Notes: a model not told the origin generated them from the letters alone. Numbered from the stretch's first letter, positions 8,945-17,254 are shown. The stretch: 64,000 nt of DNA from Flavobacterium swingsii (GCF_900111965.1 NZ_FOJT01000004.1:124001-188000); one strand, 5' to 3'. Numbers and translations: made by a program.

Positions 8945-10315
8945 ATGAGAAATGTACTTATTATTGGAGCTGGACGCTCAGCTTCATCACTTATAAAATA
9001 TCTTTTAGACAAATCTGAAAGCGAAAATTTGCATCTTACTATTGGCGATTTATCACTAGAATTAGCCCAACGCAAAACCAAAAACCACAAAAACGCAACC
9101 GCTATTGCTTTAGATATTTTTGATGCAAATCAGAGAAAAACTGAAATTCAAAAAGCAGACATTGTTATTTCTATGTTGCCTGCGCACATGCATATCGAAG
9201 TGGCGAAAGATTGTGTTGTCTATAAAAAACACATGGTAACCGCTTCTTATATTAGCGATGCCATGCAAGAATTAGATGCTGCTGCTAAAGAAAATAATTT
9301 GGTTTTCATGAACGAAATCGGACTAGATCCAGGTATCGATCACATGAGTGCCATGAAAGTTATTGATGAGATTCGTAGCAAAGGCGGAAAAATGATACTT
9401 TTCGAATCGTTTTGTGGCGGATTAGTAGCGCCAGAATCCGATAATAATCTATGGAATTACAAATTTACTTGGGCACCAAGAAATGTAGTTTTGGCAGGAC
9501 AAGGTGGAGCAGCAAAATTTATACAAGAAGGGACTTACAAATATATTCCGTACCACAAATTGTTTCGTAGAACCGAATTTCTAGAAGTAGAAGGCTATGG
9601 TCGTTTTGAAGGTTATGCCAATCGTGATTCTCTAAAATACCGAAGTATTTATGGTTTAGATGATGTCTTGACTTTGTATCGAGGAACTATTAGAAAAGTA
9701 GGCTATTCCAAAGCATGGAATATGTTTGTGCAATTAGGAATGACCGACGATTCATATATAATAGATGATTCTGAAACGATAAGTTACCGCGAATTTGTAA
9801 ACCTATTTTTACCATATCACCCAACGGATTCTGTCGAAATAAAACTTCGTTTGGCTCTAGGTATTGAACAAGATGATATTATGTGGGACAAATTATTAGA
9901 ACTCGATTTGTTTAACAAAAACAAAATTGTAGGTCTAAAAGATGCCACACCAGCACAAATTCTCGAAAAAATATTGACCGATAGTTGGACTTTGCAACCA
10001 GAAGACAAAGACATGATTGTCATGTATCATAAATTTGGTTATGAACTAAACGGCAAACAACACCAAATAGATTCTAAAATGGTTTGTATTGGAGATGACC
10101 AAACTTATACTGCAATGGCAAAAACAGTAGGATTGCCAGTAGCTATGGCGACTTTACAAATCTTAAACGGAAAAATAACAACTCCTGGCGTTCAGTTGCC
10201 TATAAAAGAGGAAGTATATTTACCAATTCTAAAAGAATTAGAAGAATTTGGTATCCATTTCAAAGAAACCGAAATGCCTTATGTGGGTTACAATCCCGAT
10301 AAGGTTAGAAATTAA
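8945..10315 (+). CDS. Saccharopine dehydrogenase family protein
   Basis: The 456-residue protein has an N-terminal NAD(P)-binding Rossmann fold with the loop VLIIGAGRSASSL (residues 4-16), then the saccharopine dehydrogenase C-terminal fold with EIGLDPGIDHMSAMK. Length and motifs fit bacterial saccharopine dehydrogenase (glutamate-forming) or lysine dehydrogenase-type enzymes, which act in lysine catabolism. The sequence alone does not decide the substrate. A very long terminator hairpin follows, then an Lrp/AsnC regulator on the same strand; that pairing supports an amino-acid-responsive role. Confidence 0.85.
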   Translation: MRNVLIIGAGRSASSLIKYLLDKSESENLHLTIGDLSLELAQRKTKNHKNATAIALDIFDANQRKTEIQKADIVISMLPAHMHIEVAKDCVVYKKHMVTASYISDAMQELDAAAKENNLVFMNEIGLDPGIDHMSAMKVIDEIRSKGGKMILFESFCGGLVAPESDNNLWNYKFTWAPRNVVLAGQGGAAKFIQEGTYKYIPYHKLFRRTEFLEVEGYGRFEGYANRDSLKYRSIYGLDDVLTLYRGTIRKVGYSKAWNMFVQLGMTDDSYIIDDSETISYREFVNLFLPYHPTDSVEIKLRLALGIEQDDIMWDKLLELDLFNKNKIVGLKDATPAQILEKILTDSWTLQPEDKDMIVMYHKFGYELNGKQHQIDSKMVCIGDDQTYTAMAKTVGLPVAMATLQILNGKITTPGVQLPIKEEVYLPILKELEEFGIHFKETEMPYVGYNPDKVRN

Positions 10316-10340
10316 ACAAATATTTGCAACTTGTTTTTTT

Positions 10341-10398
10341 AACAGAAATTCCACTTATTTACACAAACTAATTCGTGTAAATAAGTGGAATTTCTGTT
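10341..10398 (+). terminator. Long perfect hairpin after the saccharopine dehydrogenase-like gene
   Basis: The 24-bp arms at 10341-10364 and 10375-10398 are perfectly complementary around a 10-base loop. A T7 run precedes the left arm and TTTG follows the right arm. It probably ends the upstream transcript but is longer than most terminators nearby. Confidence 0.75.
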
Positions 10399-10408
10399 TG
10401 CAATATAG

Positions 10409-10438
10409 TTTGTGTTTGAAACTAAATCTCTATTTTTG
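10409..10438 (+). promoter_or_regulatory. Promoter of the Lrp/AsnC regulator
   Basis: TTTG (10409-10412), an 18-base spacer and TATTTTTG (10431-10438) form a close match to the Bacteroidota consensus, 17 bases before the start codon. Confidence 0.65.
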
Positions 10439-10455
10439 ATTTAAATTTATAACTC

Positions 10456-10926
10456 ATGAAGATAAATCAGCTACAAATAGAAATAGATGGCATCGATAAA
10501 GAGATTCTTCGTTTCCTGATGGAAGATGCACGAAAACCAATACTTCAAATTGCTAATAAAATAGGAATTTCTGGTGCAGCCATTCACCAACGATTGCGAA
10601 AACTAGAAGATGCAAATGTGATTTCTGGGTCAAGACTAATCGTAAACACAAAAGTTTTGGGTTACAATACCATGGCTTTTGTCGGCGTTTATTTAGACAA
10701 AGCATCAAGTAATTCCGAAGCTGTAAAAGAATTAAAAAAAATTCCCGAAGTATTAGAATGTCATTATACGACAGGAAACTGGAGTATTCTTATCAAAATT
10801 ATTTGCCGTGACAATGAGCATTTAATGAACTTGCTGAACAAAAAAATACAACCTATTGATGGTGTTTCGAGAACAGAAACATTTATTTCTTTAGACCAAC
10901 AAATAGAAAGACAAATTCAGTTGTAA
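10456..10926 (+). CDS. Lrp/AsnC family transcriptional regulator
   Basis: A 156-residue regulator with an N-terminal winged helix-turn-helix (residues about 8-60) containing ILRFLMEDARKPILQIANKIGISGAAIHQRLRKLE-type spacing, and a C-terminal AsnC/RAM ligand domain (about 68-150). These proteins form octamers and respond to amino acids. It follows a saccharopine dehydrogenase-like gene, so lysine or a related amino acid is a plausible signal; this is inference. It has its own promoter, which would allow autoregulation. Confidence 0.92.
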   Translation: MKINQLQIEIDGIDKEILRFLMEDARKPILQIANKIGISGAAIHQRLRKLEDANVISGSRLIVNTKVLGYNTMAFVGVYLDKASSNSEAVKELKKIPEVLECHYTTGNWSILIKIICRDNEHLMNLLNKKIQPIDGVSRTETFISLDQQIERQIQL

Positions 10927-11041
10927 ATCAATTACAAATTACGAATTAAAAATCACGACTAAAGAAAATTAATCTAAGTTTTAATTCCTAGCACGATGTC
11001 TTTCATCTATTATCTATATTCTTAATTTTAGTATAAATCCT

Positions 11042-11049
11042 TATCTTTG
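11042..11049 (+). promoter_or_regulatory. Promoter -7 box of the LpxH-type gene
   Basis: TATCTTTG matches TAnnTTTG, 17 bases before the start codon at 11066. Confidence 0.55.
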
Positions 11050-11065
11050 CTTCAAACAAAACCAA

Positions 11066-11818
11066 ATGACTATTTCATCATCTAAAAAAATATACTTTGC
11101 CAGCGACCAACATTTAGGCGCGCCAACTGCCGAAGCTAGTTTTCCTCGAGAGCAAAAATTTGTTGCTTGGCTCGACGAAGTAAAGCAAGATGCCGAAGCT
11201 ATATTTTTGTTAGGGGATTTATTCGATTTTTGGTTCGAATACAAAACGGTTGTTCCACGAGGTTTTGTTCGTGTTTTGGGAAAATTAGCCGAGATTCGTG
11301 ACAGCGGAATCCCAATTTATTTCTTCGTAGGAAACCATGATTTATGGATGGGAGATTATTTCGAAAAAGAACTCAATATCCCTGTTTATCATACGACTAA
11401 AGAATTTACTTTCAATAATAAAACATTTCTTATTGGACACGGAGATGGTTTGGGCCCTGGCGACAAAGGCTACAAGCGCATGAAAAAAGTTTTTACTAAT
11501 TCATTTTCAAAATGGATTTTTAGATGGTTGCACCCAGATATTGGTGTAAAACTAGCACAATATTTATCAGTAAAAAACAAATTAATTTCAGGCGACGAAG
11601 ATGTTCGCTTTCTTGGAGAAGAAAATGAATGGTTGGTGCAATATGCTAAATACAAACTACAAACCAAACACTATGATTTCTTTGTTTTTGGTCACCGTCA
11701 TTTACCTATGGAAATTCAAGTGGGTGAAAATTCAAAATACATTAATCTAGGCGACTGGATTGGCTATTTTACTTATGGTGTTTTCGACGGAAATACTTTC
11801 GAACTTAAGAAATATTAA
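11066..11818 (+). CDS. lpxH: UDP-2,3-diacylglucosamine diphosphatase (LpxH-type metallophosphoesterase)
   Basis: LpxH cleaves UDP-2,3-diacylglucosamine to lipid X and UMP in lipid A synthesis on the inner-membrane surface. The 250-residue protein carries all metallophosphoesterase blocks in order: SDQHLG, GDLFDFWF, GNHDLWM, GHGD and GHRHLPM. The GDLFDFWF spacing and Trp/Phe-rich cap are typical of LpxH-like proteins and unlike generic phosphoesterases. It is monocistronic. The gene symbol rests on motif pattern; another UDP-sugar hydrolase of the same fold is possible. Confidence 0.82.
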   Translation: MTISSSKKIYFASDQHLGAPTAEASFPREQKFVAWLDEVKQDAEAIFLLGDLFDFWFEYKTVVPRGFVRVLGKLAEIRDSGIPIYFFVGNHDLWMGDYFEKELNIPVYHTTKEFTFNNKTFLIGHGDGLGPGDKGYKRMKKVFTNSFSKWIFRWLHPDIGVKLAQYLSVKNKLISGDEDVRFLGEENEWLVQYAKYKLQTKHYDFFVFGHRHLPMEIQVGENSKYINLGDWIGYFTYGVFDGNTFELKKY

Positions 11819-11824
11819 AAGAAA

Positions 11825-11856
11825 TTTGTGTAATCTGTCTTTAAAAACTAATTTTG
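11825..11856 (+). promoter_or_regulatory. Promoter of the TPP riboswitch transcript
   Basis: TTTG (11825-11828), 20 bases, then TAATTTTG (11849-11856). Transcription would start just before the aptamer. Confidence 0.6.
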
Positions 11857-11857
11857 C

Positions 11858-11938
11858 ACCGTCTCAAAGGGGTGCTCTAAATAACGAGCTGAGATTATAC
11901 CCAAAGAACCTGGGCAAGTAATGTTGCCAAGGGAATAA
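11858..11938 (+). ncRNA. TPP (thiamine pyrophosphate) riboswitch
   Basis: The conserved THI-element blocks occur in order and spacing: GGGGTGCT (11869-11876), CTGAGAT (11889-11895), the run of ATACCC, GAACCTG (11906-11912) and a terminal AAGGGAA (11929-11935). The element lies in the 5' leader of the TonB receptor, about 100 bases before its ATG. Downstream are a near-palindrome GATAATGTGCACGTTATC (11948-11965) and a small hairpin, CGTAAA-ATC-TTTACG, directly before the ATG. Either could be the expression platform that hides the start region when TPP is bound. Confidence 0.93.
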
Positions 11939-12038
11939 TGACAAAAAGATAATGTGCACGTTATCCGAGTCATTGAAACATCAATTTATTAATTTAAAAA
12001 AAGAATAATTCCCCCTTTTATTCGTAAAATCTTTACGG

Positions 12039-14174
12039 ATGAAAAATTTATTTAATTACAAAAGCTTTTTGCTTTCAATCGCTCTTCTTGGTTCTTACCT
12101 TTCTTATTCACAAGAAGCAGACACTACAAAAACCAAAAATCTGGAAGAAGTCATGGTACAGGCGATTCGTGCGAACGAAAAAACACCAGTTACTTTCACC
12201 AATTTTACCAAAAAGGAAATTGCCAAAAGAAACTTAGGACAAGACATTCCTACTTTAATGAACTATTTGCCATCGGTTGTGACAACTACTGATGCTGGAA
12301 ATGGCGTAGGCTACTCCGGAATTCGCGTTCGTGGTAGCGATGCCACTCGTGTCAACGTAACCATCAATGGGATTCCATACAATGATTCTGAAAGTCACGG
12401 AACCTATTGGGTAAACATGCCAGATTTTGCTTCTTCGGCAGAAAATATTCAATTGCAACGTGGTGTTGGAACCTCAACTAATGGAGCCGGTGCTTTTGGA
12501 GCCAGTTTAAATGTATTAACCGAAGGAACAAACAAAATTGCTGGAGGAGAAATTTCAAACTCATTTGGAAGTTTCAACACTCACAAACACACCGTAAAAT
12601 TCAACACAGGTTTGATGAATGATCATTTTGAAATTTCAGGAAGATTGTCAAAAATAAAATCTGACGGTTATGTAGACAGAGCCAAATCTAATTTAAATTC
12701 TTATTTTTTACAAGGTTCATACACAGGTAAAACTACACAAATTAAAGCCTTGGTTTTTGGAGGGAAAGAAGTGACTTACCAAGCTTGGTATGGTGTTGAT
12801 AAAGAAACTTTAGAAAGCGATCGAACTTTTAATGCTGCAGGAATGTATACTGACGCTGATGGCAATACTCAGTTTTATGAAAATCAGGTAGACAATTACA
12901 ACCAAGATCATTATCAATTGCATTGGAATGAAAAAATATCTGACAAATTCAACACTAATTTGGCTTTTCATTATACCAAAGGAAAAGGATATTATGAAGA
13001 ATTTCAGGAAAAGGCAACGTTTGCAGATTATAATTTAAACGATGTTACTATAGATGCAACGACCATCACCGAAAGTAACTTAGTGACTCGAAAATGGTTG
13101 AATAATGATTTTTACGGACTGACTTTCTCTGGGAATTATAAAACCGAAAAACTAGATGTTATTCTTGGTGGTGGCGCTAACAAATACGAAGGTTTGCATT
13201 ACGGACAAGTTATTTGGGGGCAATATGCTTCAAATTCTACCAATTTTTCTCACTATTATGATGATTATGGTATTAAAACCGATGCCAATGTTTTTGCTAA
13301 AGTCAATTATCAAATCACCGAAAAACTAAATATTTACGGAGATTTACAACTAAGAAATGTCAATTATAAAGCCAATGGTGTTCAGGCAGATTTTGTAAAC
13401 GAAACTTTCAATTTTTTCAATCCGAAAGCCGGAGTAACGTATAGTTTGAATCAAAATTCGAATTTTTATGCGTCTTATGCTCGAGCCAATCGTGAGCCTA
13501 ATAGAACCGATTACAAAAATGGCAATCCAAGACCTGAAAAATTAGATGATTATGAATTGGGTTGGCGTTTCGTAACTCCAAAAACCCAACTAAACATTAA
13601 TGGTTATTATATGTTTTACAAAGACCAACTGGTTTTAACTGGAGCTTTAGACGAAGTAGGAAGTCCAATCAGAAAAAATAGCGGTAACAGTTATAGATTG
13701 GGAGTTGAGTTGAATGCTAAATTTCAAATTAACGAAAAATGGACAGTCGCTCCGAATTTCTCATTAAGTGACAATAAAAACATCGATTACATCAATGATG
13801 AAGGTGGAAACTTAACAAATTTAGGGAAAACAACCATTGCTTTTTCTCCAAAAATAGTCGCTGGAAATATATTGACGTTTTCTCCATTAAAACCTTTGCA
13901 AATTGGACTATTATCAAAATTTGTCGACAAACAATTCTTATCAAATATTGAAGATTCGAACGCAACCTTAAAAGATTATTTCATACAAGATTTACTTATT
14001 GATTATGAATTTAAACCGACTAAGATTTTTAAATCAATTCATTTAAATCTTTTGGCTAATAACATTCTTAATGTAAATTATGTCTCAAACGCCGCTGATT
14101 ATGGTGGAGGATATATTTATTATTATCCACAAGCTGGAGCAAATGTTTTAGCAGGTTTGACGCTGAAGTTTTAG
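12039..14174 (+). CDS. TonB-dependent outer-membrane receptor, TPP-riboswitch controlled
   Basis: This 711-residue protein has a signal peptide (residues 1-25, ending LSYSQ), a plug domain from about 45 to 165 with the VRGSDATRVNVTINGIPYN segment, and a long beta-barrel ending in Phe. It lacks the N-terminal carboxypeptidase-like domain of SusC proteins, so it is a metabolite-type receptor. Its position behind a TPP riboswitch suggests uptake of thiamine, a phosphorylated form or a precursor, powered by TonB-ExbBD. No inner-membrane partner gene follows; a terminator ends the unit. Function is from context and could also be another thiamine-related ligand. Confidence 0.88.
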   Translation: MKNLFNYKSFLLSIALLGSYLSYSQEADTTKTKNLEEVMVQAIRANEKTPVTFTNFTKKEIAKRNLGQDIPTLMNYLPSVVTTTDAGNGVGYSGIRVRGSDATRVNVTINGIPYNDSESHGTYWVNMPDFASSAENIQLQRGVGTSTNGAGAFGASLNVLTEGTNKIAGGEISNSFGSFNTHKHTVKFNTGLMNDHFEISGRLSKIKSDGYVDRAKSNLNSYFLQGSYTGKTTQIKALVFGGKEVTYQAWYGVDKETLESDRTFNAAGMYTDADGNTQFYENQVDNYNQDHYQLHWNEKISDKFNTNLAFHYTKGKGYYEEFQEKATFADYNLNDVTIDATTITESNLVTRKWLNNDFYGLTFSGNYKTEKLDVILGGGANKYEGLHYGQVIWGQYASNSTNFSHYYDDYGIKTDANVFAKVNYQITEKLNIYGDLQLRNVNYKANGVQADFVNETFNFFNPKAGVTYSLNQNSNFYASYARANREPNRTDYKNGNPRPEKLDDYELGWRFVTPKTQLNINGYYMFYKDQLVLTGALDEVGSPIRKNSGNSYRLGVELNAKFQINEKWTVAPNFSLSDNKNIDYINDEGGNLTNLGKTTIAFSPKIVAGNILTFSPLKPLQIGLLSKFVDKQFLSNIEDSNATLKDYFIQDLLIDYEFKPTKIFKSIHLNLLANNILNVNYVSNAADYGGGYIYYYPQAGANVLAGLTLKF

Positions 14175-14190
14175 AGTTAAAATTAAAATT

Positions 14191-14229
14191 AAAAAAATCC
14201 ATCAAGAGACAATCTTGATGGATTTTTTA
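14191..14229. terminator. Terminator after the TonB receptor gene
   Basis: AATCCATCAAGA (14196-14207), loop GACAA, TCTTGATGGATT (14213-14224), with A7 before and T6 after. Confidence 0.88.
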
Positions 14230-14235
14230 TTTAAC

Positions 14236-14368
14236 AACATCTCGTGGCTTGCAGAAGTTGGGGATTTGGTTAGCCTAAACTTTCGATTAAGCACTGAAAA
14301 TCAAAAGTACAAAACAAACTTTAAATTAAGTCCTAAAACCCCAATTTCTTAAAACCGCTGTTGTATGC
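14236..14368 (-). repeat. attC-like imperfect palindrome of unit A
   Basis: On the gene strand the arm GCGGTTTTAAGAAATTGGGG pairs with 14244-14263 on the far side (about 15 of 20 positions). It begins with GCATACAAC and shares AACAGCGGTTTTA with unit C and the CTTAATTT block with unit B. Confidence 0.6.
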
Positions 14369-14374
14369 AGGCTT

Positions 14375-16066
14375 TTATAACTTTTCTATTTTATCGCTAT
14401 ATTCTCTTTTAAGTTCGGATAATTCTTCTTCCCTTAAAAAATAATCATTTAACCATTTAAGTTGCCGAACAATTTCATCTTTTACGTATTGTTCACTTTT
14501 TTTATTTTCAAAAATTTTAAACGCATCTTCAACAATTATTTTTATTACATTTAATTTGAGTTCAATATCAATTTTTTTTGAAGATATGCTTCTAGCAATC
14601 ATAAAAAAATCATCGATATGATCGTTATACAAATTCTTCTTATTGTTTAATTTTGTTAGTAAATATGAAAAATCGTATAATGTACTTAAACCATATTTTT
14701 TCTTTTGTATTATCCATTCTTCTATTTGATGATGTTGATAAAACTCAATACCTCTATAAATTTCATTATTGATTGCTAAATCAGTAATTCTTCTTGCTCG
14801 ATATGAATATTCTTGAAAAATTTCATTTTCTTGATATTCAGTCAATGTTTTTGAATTTGTTATTGTGTCAAATAAATTATTTAATTGCCAACAGAAATTT
14901 GAATAAACATTTTTATTTTTATTTTCTATTGCAATTTGTAATGGTTTAAATAAGATATCTGGTAATTCTGTTTTTAAATAAAACCAATAATTTTTAGGAA
15001 TGGTCATTTCATAATTTCGTTCTTTTTTTAAGTTTTGCATATTATAATCCATTGTTGGAACTTCTTCATCAGAATAATTCATAGATTTTATATGTTCTTG
15101 TATTACAGAAATAACTTTATTCAGCAAGTATGATTGTTGATTGTAAAAATTATTGTTTTCAATTAATAATCTATATAAATCAATTATTGTTTCATCTATT
15201 GGATTATTTCGAAGTATTCGAATTTCGTTATTAGCTAAATGCAGATGAGTTCTTAAAAGATTATTCAAAAGTACACTTACTGTAATTTCATCAATTTCTT
15301 CAACAGATACTTTTTTAAAATGCCTGCAAATAAAATTATAAGCATATAAATTCTTAAAAATTACTTTTTTTTCTGTTTCTTTATTTAACGGAATTATTAG
15401 TTTTTCATATAAATCATTTAGTATTGTTTGTGGCAAACCCCAATCATTTTCTTTTATTGCCGAAACACCAATATCTTTTAGTTGAATTAGCTTATTCTTT
15501 TCAAGATTTTCAATCAAATTTACATCATTCTCATTATTTGGGTCGTATAAGTTGCTAATATCAATTTCTGTTACTTTTTTAATTAATTCTTTTATTGTGT
15601 CATAAGAACTAGAATGCTTAATGCATAAAATAATTAAAGGAAATTGTATAAAAAGATTACCAAAAGTGATAAAGCTCGAAAAATACAATAAAGTGATAAT
15701 TGTATTAATATTTGCAATTTGAATTGTAAAAACTGATAAACTTATAAATATAAGAGAACCACAAAAAAGACTGAATGTAAGTTTAATCCAAGTATTGTCT
15801 AAAATGAAATCAAATGAATTTCTCCTAATTTTTTTTGAAAAAGCATTGTAAACAACAAGCAGGATAGTTAAAATAAAACTTGAAAACCCTATAATTATTG
15901 AAAACAATCTTAAAATATACGATTCTGCGGATTCAATTTTTTGAAGATGAAAATAATCAGGAATTATTTGTAGAAAAGGAATTTGAACAAATATGAATAA
16001 TAACATAAAACAGAAAATTAATTTTCCATTATATAATTTTGATATTGTTTGTATGATTTCTTTCAT
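14375..16066 (-). CDS. Unrecognised membrane protein in cassette-like unit A
   Basis: I do not recognise this 563-residue protein. The N-terminal third has four hydrophobic segments (about 16-35, 50-72, 90-115 and 118-145), and the rest is a soluble, mostly helical, Asn/Ile/Lys-rich region with many charged residues. The architecture resembles DUF2254-type proteins only in its four N-terminal helices, which is weak. Base composition is visibly more AT-rich than its neighbours. The ORF fills a cassette-like unit and has no recognisable promoter of its own. Its function cannot be inferred; a membrane-bound sensor or defence role would be a guess. Confidence 0.7.
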   Translation of the reverse strand: MKEIIQTISKLYNGKLIFCFMLLFIFVQIPFLQIIPDYFHLQKIESAESYILRLFSIIIGFSSFILTILLVVYNAFSKKIRRNSFDFILDNTWIKLTFSLFCGSLIFISLSVFTIQIANINTIITLLYFSSFITFGNLFIQFPLIILCIKHSSSYDTIKELIKKVTEIDISNLYDPNNENDVNLIENLEKNKLIQLKDIGVSAIKENDWGLPQTILNDLYEKLIIPLNKETEKKVIFKNLYAYNFICRHFKKVSVEEIDEITVSVLLNNLLRTHLHLANNEIRILRNNPIDETIIDLYRLLIENNNFYNQQSYLLNKVISVIQEHIKSMNYSDEEVPTMDYNMQNLKKERNYEMTIPKNYWFYLKTELPDILFKPLQIAIENKNKNVYSNFCWQLNNLFDTITNSKTLTEYQENEIFQEYSYRARRITDLAINNEIYRGIEFYQHHQIEEWIIQKKKYGLSTLYDFSYLLTKLNNKKNLYNDHIDDFFMIARSISSKKIDIELKLNVIKIIVEDAFKIFENKKSEQYVKDEIVRQLKWLNDYFLREEELSELKREYSDKIEKL

Positions 16067-16107
16067 TCGTCATTTTTGGTAAGCTTGTATACAACTTATA
16101 GCTTTGT

Positions 16108-16143
16108 GAGGGTTTATAATTAAACCTTTAATTATAAACCCTC
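16108..16143 (-). terminator. Hairpin spanning the end of the Rieske-like gene
   Basis: A perfect 17-bp stem (16108-16124 with 16127-16143) with a CC loop contains the last codons and stop of the Rieske-like gene. No T run follows on the minus strand; the cassette-like unit A starts 13 bases further. Confidence 0.6.
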
Positions 16144-16556
16144 AAATTAGCACCACTAATTTCAACTCTATAAGGTTTTAAAGAATATTGTCCTGTGCCA
16201 ACTGCAACTCCTCCGGTGTACAAACTGTATTCTTTGCTGTCGCAAGAACATTTTCCGTTAATCCCATTTAGGGTAAGTTGCGTGCAATCACTTGGGTATT
16301 GGTTTGGGCAACTGGCTTCGAAAGCGCGATAATCATCGGTACCAACTTTCATCATAATAATTCCTTTTATTCCAGCCCCAGCATTGGTAATTAAAACAGG
16401 ATTGCTAGGAAAATTAAGGTTGCTATAAGAAGGCAAATTCGTATTTATAACTACTGAAAAAGAGTAATTTGGCAAATACGGATTGTCACTTACAACCTTA
16501 TCTTTGTGGCAAGATAAAGCAAGAATAGCTATTATTATGAGGAAATATCGTTTCAT
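16128..16556 (-). CDS. Lipoprotein with Rieske-like fold lacking cluster ligands
   Basis: A 142-residue predicted lipoprotein: signal peptide MKRYFLIIIAILALSC with the lipobox cysteine at residue 16. The second half looks like a Rieske domain: CPNQYP, then CSCDSKEYSLYTGG and the Pro-rich end LKPYRVEI. In true Rieske proteins the motifs are CxH and CxxH; here the histidines are replaced by Asn and Asp/Lys, so a [2Fe-2S] cluster is unlikely. The start is the ATG at 16556, since the longer frame would begin with TTG at 16571. A TAnnTTTG promoter lies upstream. The biological role is unknown. Confidence 0.75.
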   Translation of the reverse strand: MKRYFLIIIAILALSCHKDKVVSDNPYLPNYSFSVVINTNLPSYSNLNFPSNPVLITNAGAGIKGIIMMKVGTDDYRAFEASCPNQYPSDCTQLTLNGINGKCSCDSKEYSLYTGGVAVGTGQYSLKPYRVEISGANLRVYN

Positions 16557-16586
16557 TTTAAAAATTTTCAACCTATTTTGTTAGAA

Positions 16587-16594
16587 CAAATTTA
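16587..16594 (-). promoter_or_regulatory. Promoter -7 box of the Rieske-like gene
   Basis: On the minus strand it reads TAAATTTG, 31 bases upstream of the ATG. Confidence 0.55.
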
Positions 16595-16656
16595 ATTTAA
16601 TTAACTTTGTAATAGTATGATTGTCATATAAAATTACAAACTGAAATAAAAAATAA

Positions 16657-16664
16657 TATCTTTG
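16657..16664 (+). promoter_or_regulatory. Promoter -7 box of greA
   Basis: TATCTTTG matches TAnnTTTG. The transcript would start near 16670, directly at the leader hairpin. Confidence 0.6.
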
Positions 16665-16670
16665 CCGAAA

Positions 16671-16697
16671 GAAATCCCGTCGCGATGGGATTTTTTC
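16671..16697 (+). terminator. Terminator-like hairpin in the greA leader
   Basis: AAATCCCGT (16672-16680), loop CGCG, ATGGGATTT (16685-16693), with six Ts from 16691. It lies between the promoter and the greA start and could attenuate or stabilise the transcript. Confidence 0.55.
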
Positions 16698-16720
16698 TAT
16701 TTATATATAACGAATAAATT

Positions 16721-17197
16721 ATGAGTACAGTATCTTATTATACAGCCGAAGGATTAAAAAAACTAAAAGACGAGTTAGAACAACTCAAAGCAATTGAACG
16801 CCCAAAAGCGTCGGCAGATATTGCAGAAGCAAGAGATAAAGGTGATTTATCTGAAAATGCCGAATACGATGCTGCAAAAGAAGCACAAGGTCTTTTAGAG
16901 TTGAAAATTAAGAAAATGGAAGAAGTATATTCTAACGCTCGTTTAATCGACGAATCTCAGTTAGATGTTTCAAAAGCCTTGGTTTTATCGCATGTGAAGA
17001 TTAAAAACCAATCTAACGGAATGGAAATGTCTTACCATTTAGTTGCCGAAAGTGAAGCAGATTTGAAGACAGGGAAAATATCAGTAACTTCTCCTATCGG
17101 GAAAGGATTACTAGGAAAATCTGTTGGAGAAATTGCCGAAATTACCGTTCCTAACGGAACTCTTAAATTTGAAGTTCTAGAAATTACAAGAGATTAA
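16721..17197 (+). CDS. greA: Transcription elongation factor GreA
   Basis: GreA enters the secondary channel of RNA polymerase and triggers cleavage of backtracked RNA. The 158-residue length is exactly that of typical GreA. The N-terminal coiled coil (about 8-75) holds the conserved tip motif DLSENAEYDAAKE, whose acidic residues act at the polymerase active site. The C-terminal FKBP-like domain ends with ITSP-like ISVTSPIGKGLLGK. It has its own promoter and a leader hairpin, and is followed by the HIT gene after 57 bases. Confidence 0.96.
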   Translation: MSTVSYYTAEGLKKLKDELEQLKAIERPKASADIAEARDKGDLSENAEYDAAKEAQGLLELKIKKMEEVYSNARLIDESQLDVSKALVLSHVKIKNQSNGMEMSYHLVAESEADLKTGKISVTSPIGKGLLGKSVGEIAEITVPNGTLKFEVLEITRD

Positions 17198-17254
17198 TTT
17201 TTTAAGTTTAACTGTTTAATTGGCTAACCGATTAAACGAATAACCGATTAAACA

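Larger units (their letters stand above)
14236..16094 (-). mobile_element. Integron-cassette-like unit A
   Basis: A single minus-strand ORF lies between two inverted copies of a 15-base sequence: AAGCTTGTATACAAC (16081-16095) at the 5' edge and GTTGTATGCAGGCTT (14360-14374) just past the stop codon, 13 of 15 bases complementary. Beyond the second copy follows an imperfect palindrome (14236-14368). The 5' edge is 28 bases from the ATG. This is the arrangement of integron cassettes, whose 5' edge completes the attC of the circular form. The exact 3' end is uncertain by a few bases (AACAAC at 14233-14238). No integrase is visible in the window. Confidence 0.55.

Noticed and set aside
14236-16094. 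Unit A as an ordinary insertion sequence
   Set aside because: No transposase motifs are visible in the ORF and no target duplication is seen at the edges; the long palindrome at only one end does not fit an IS.
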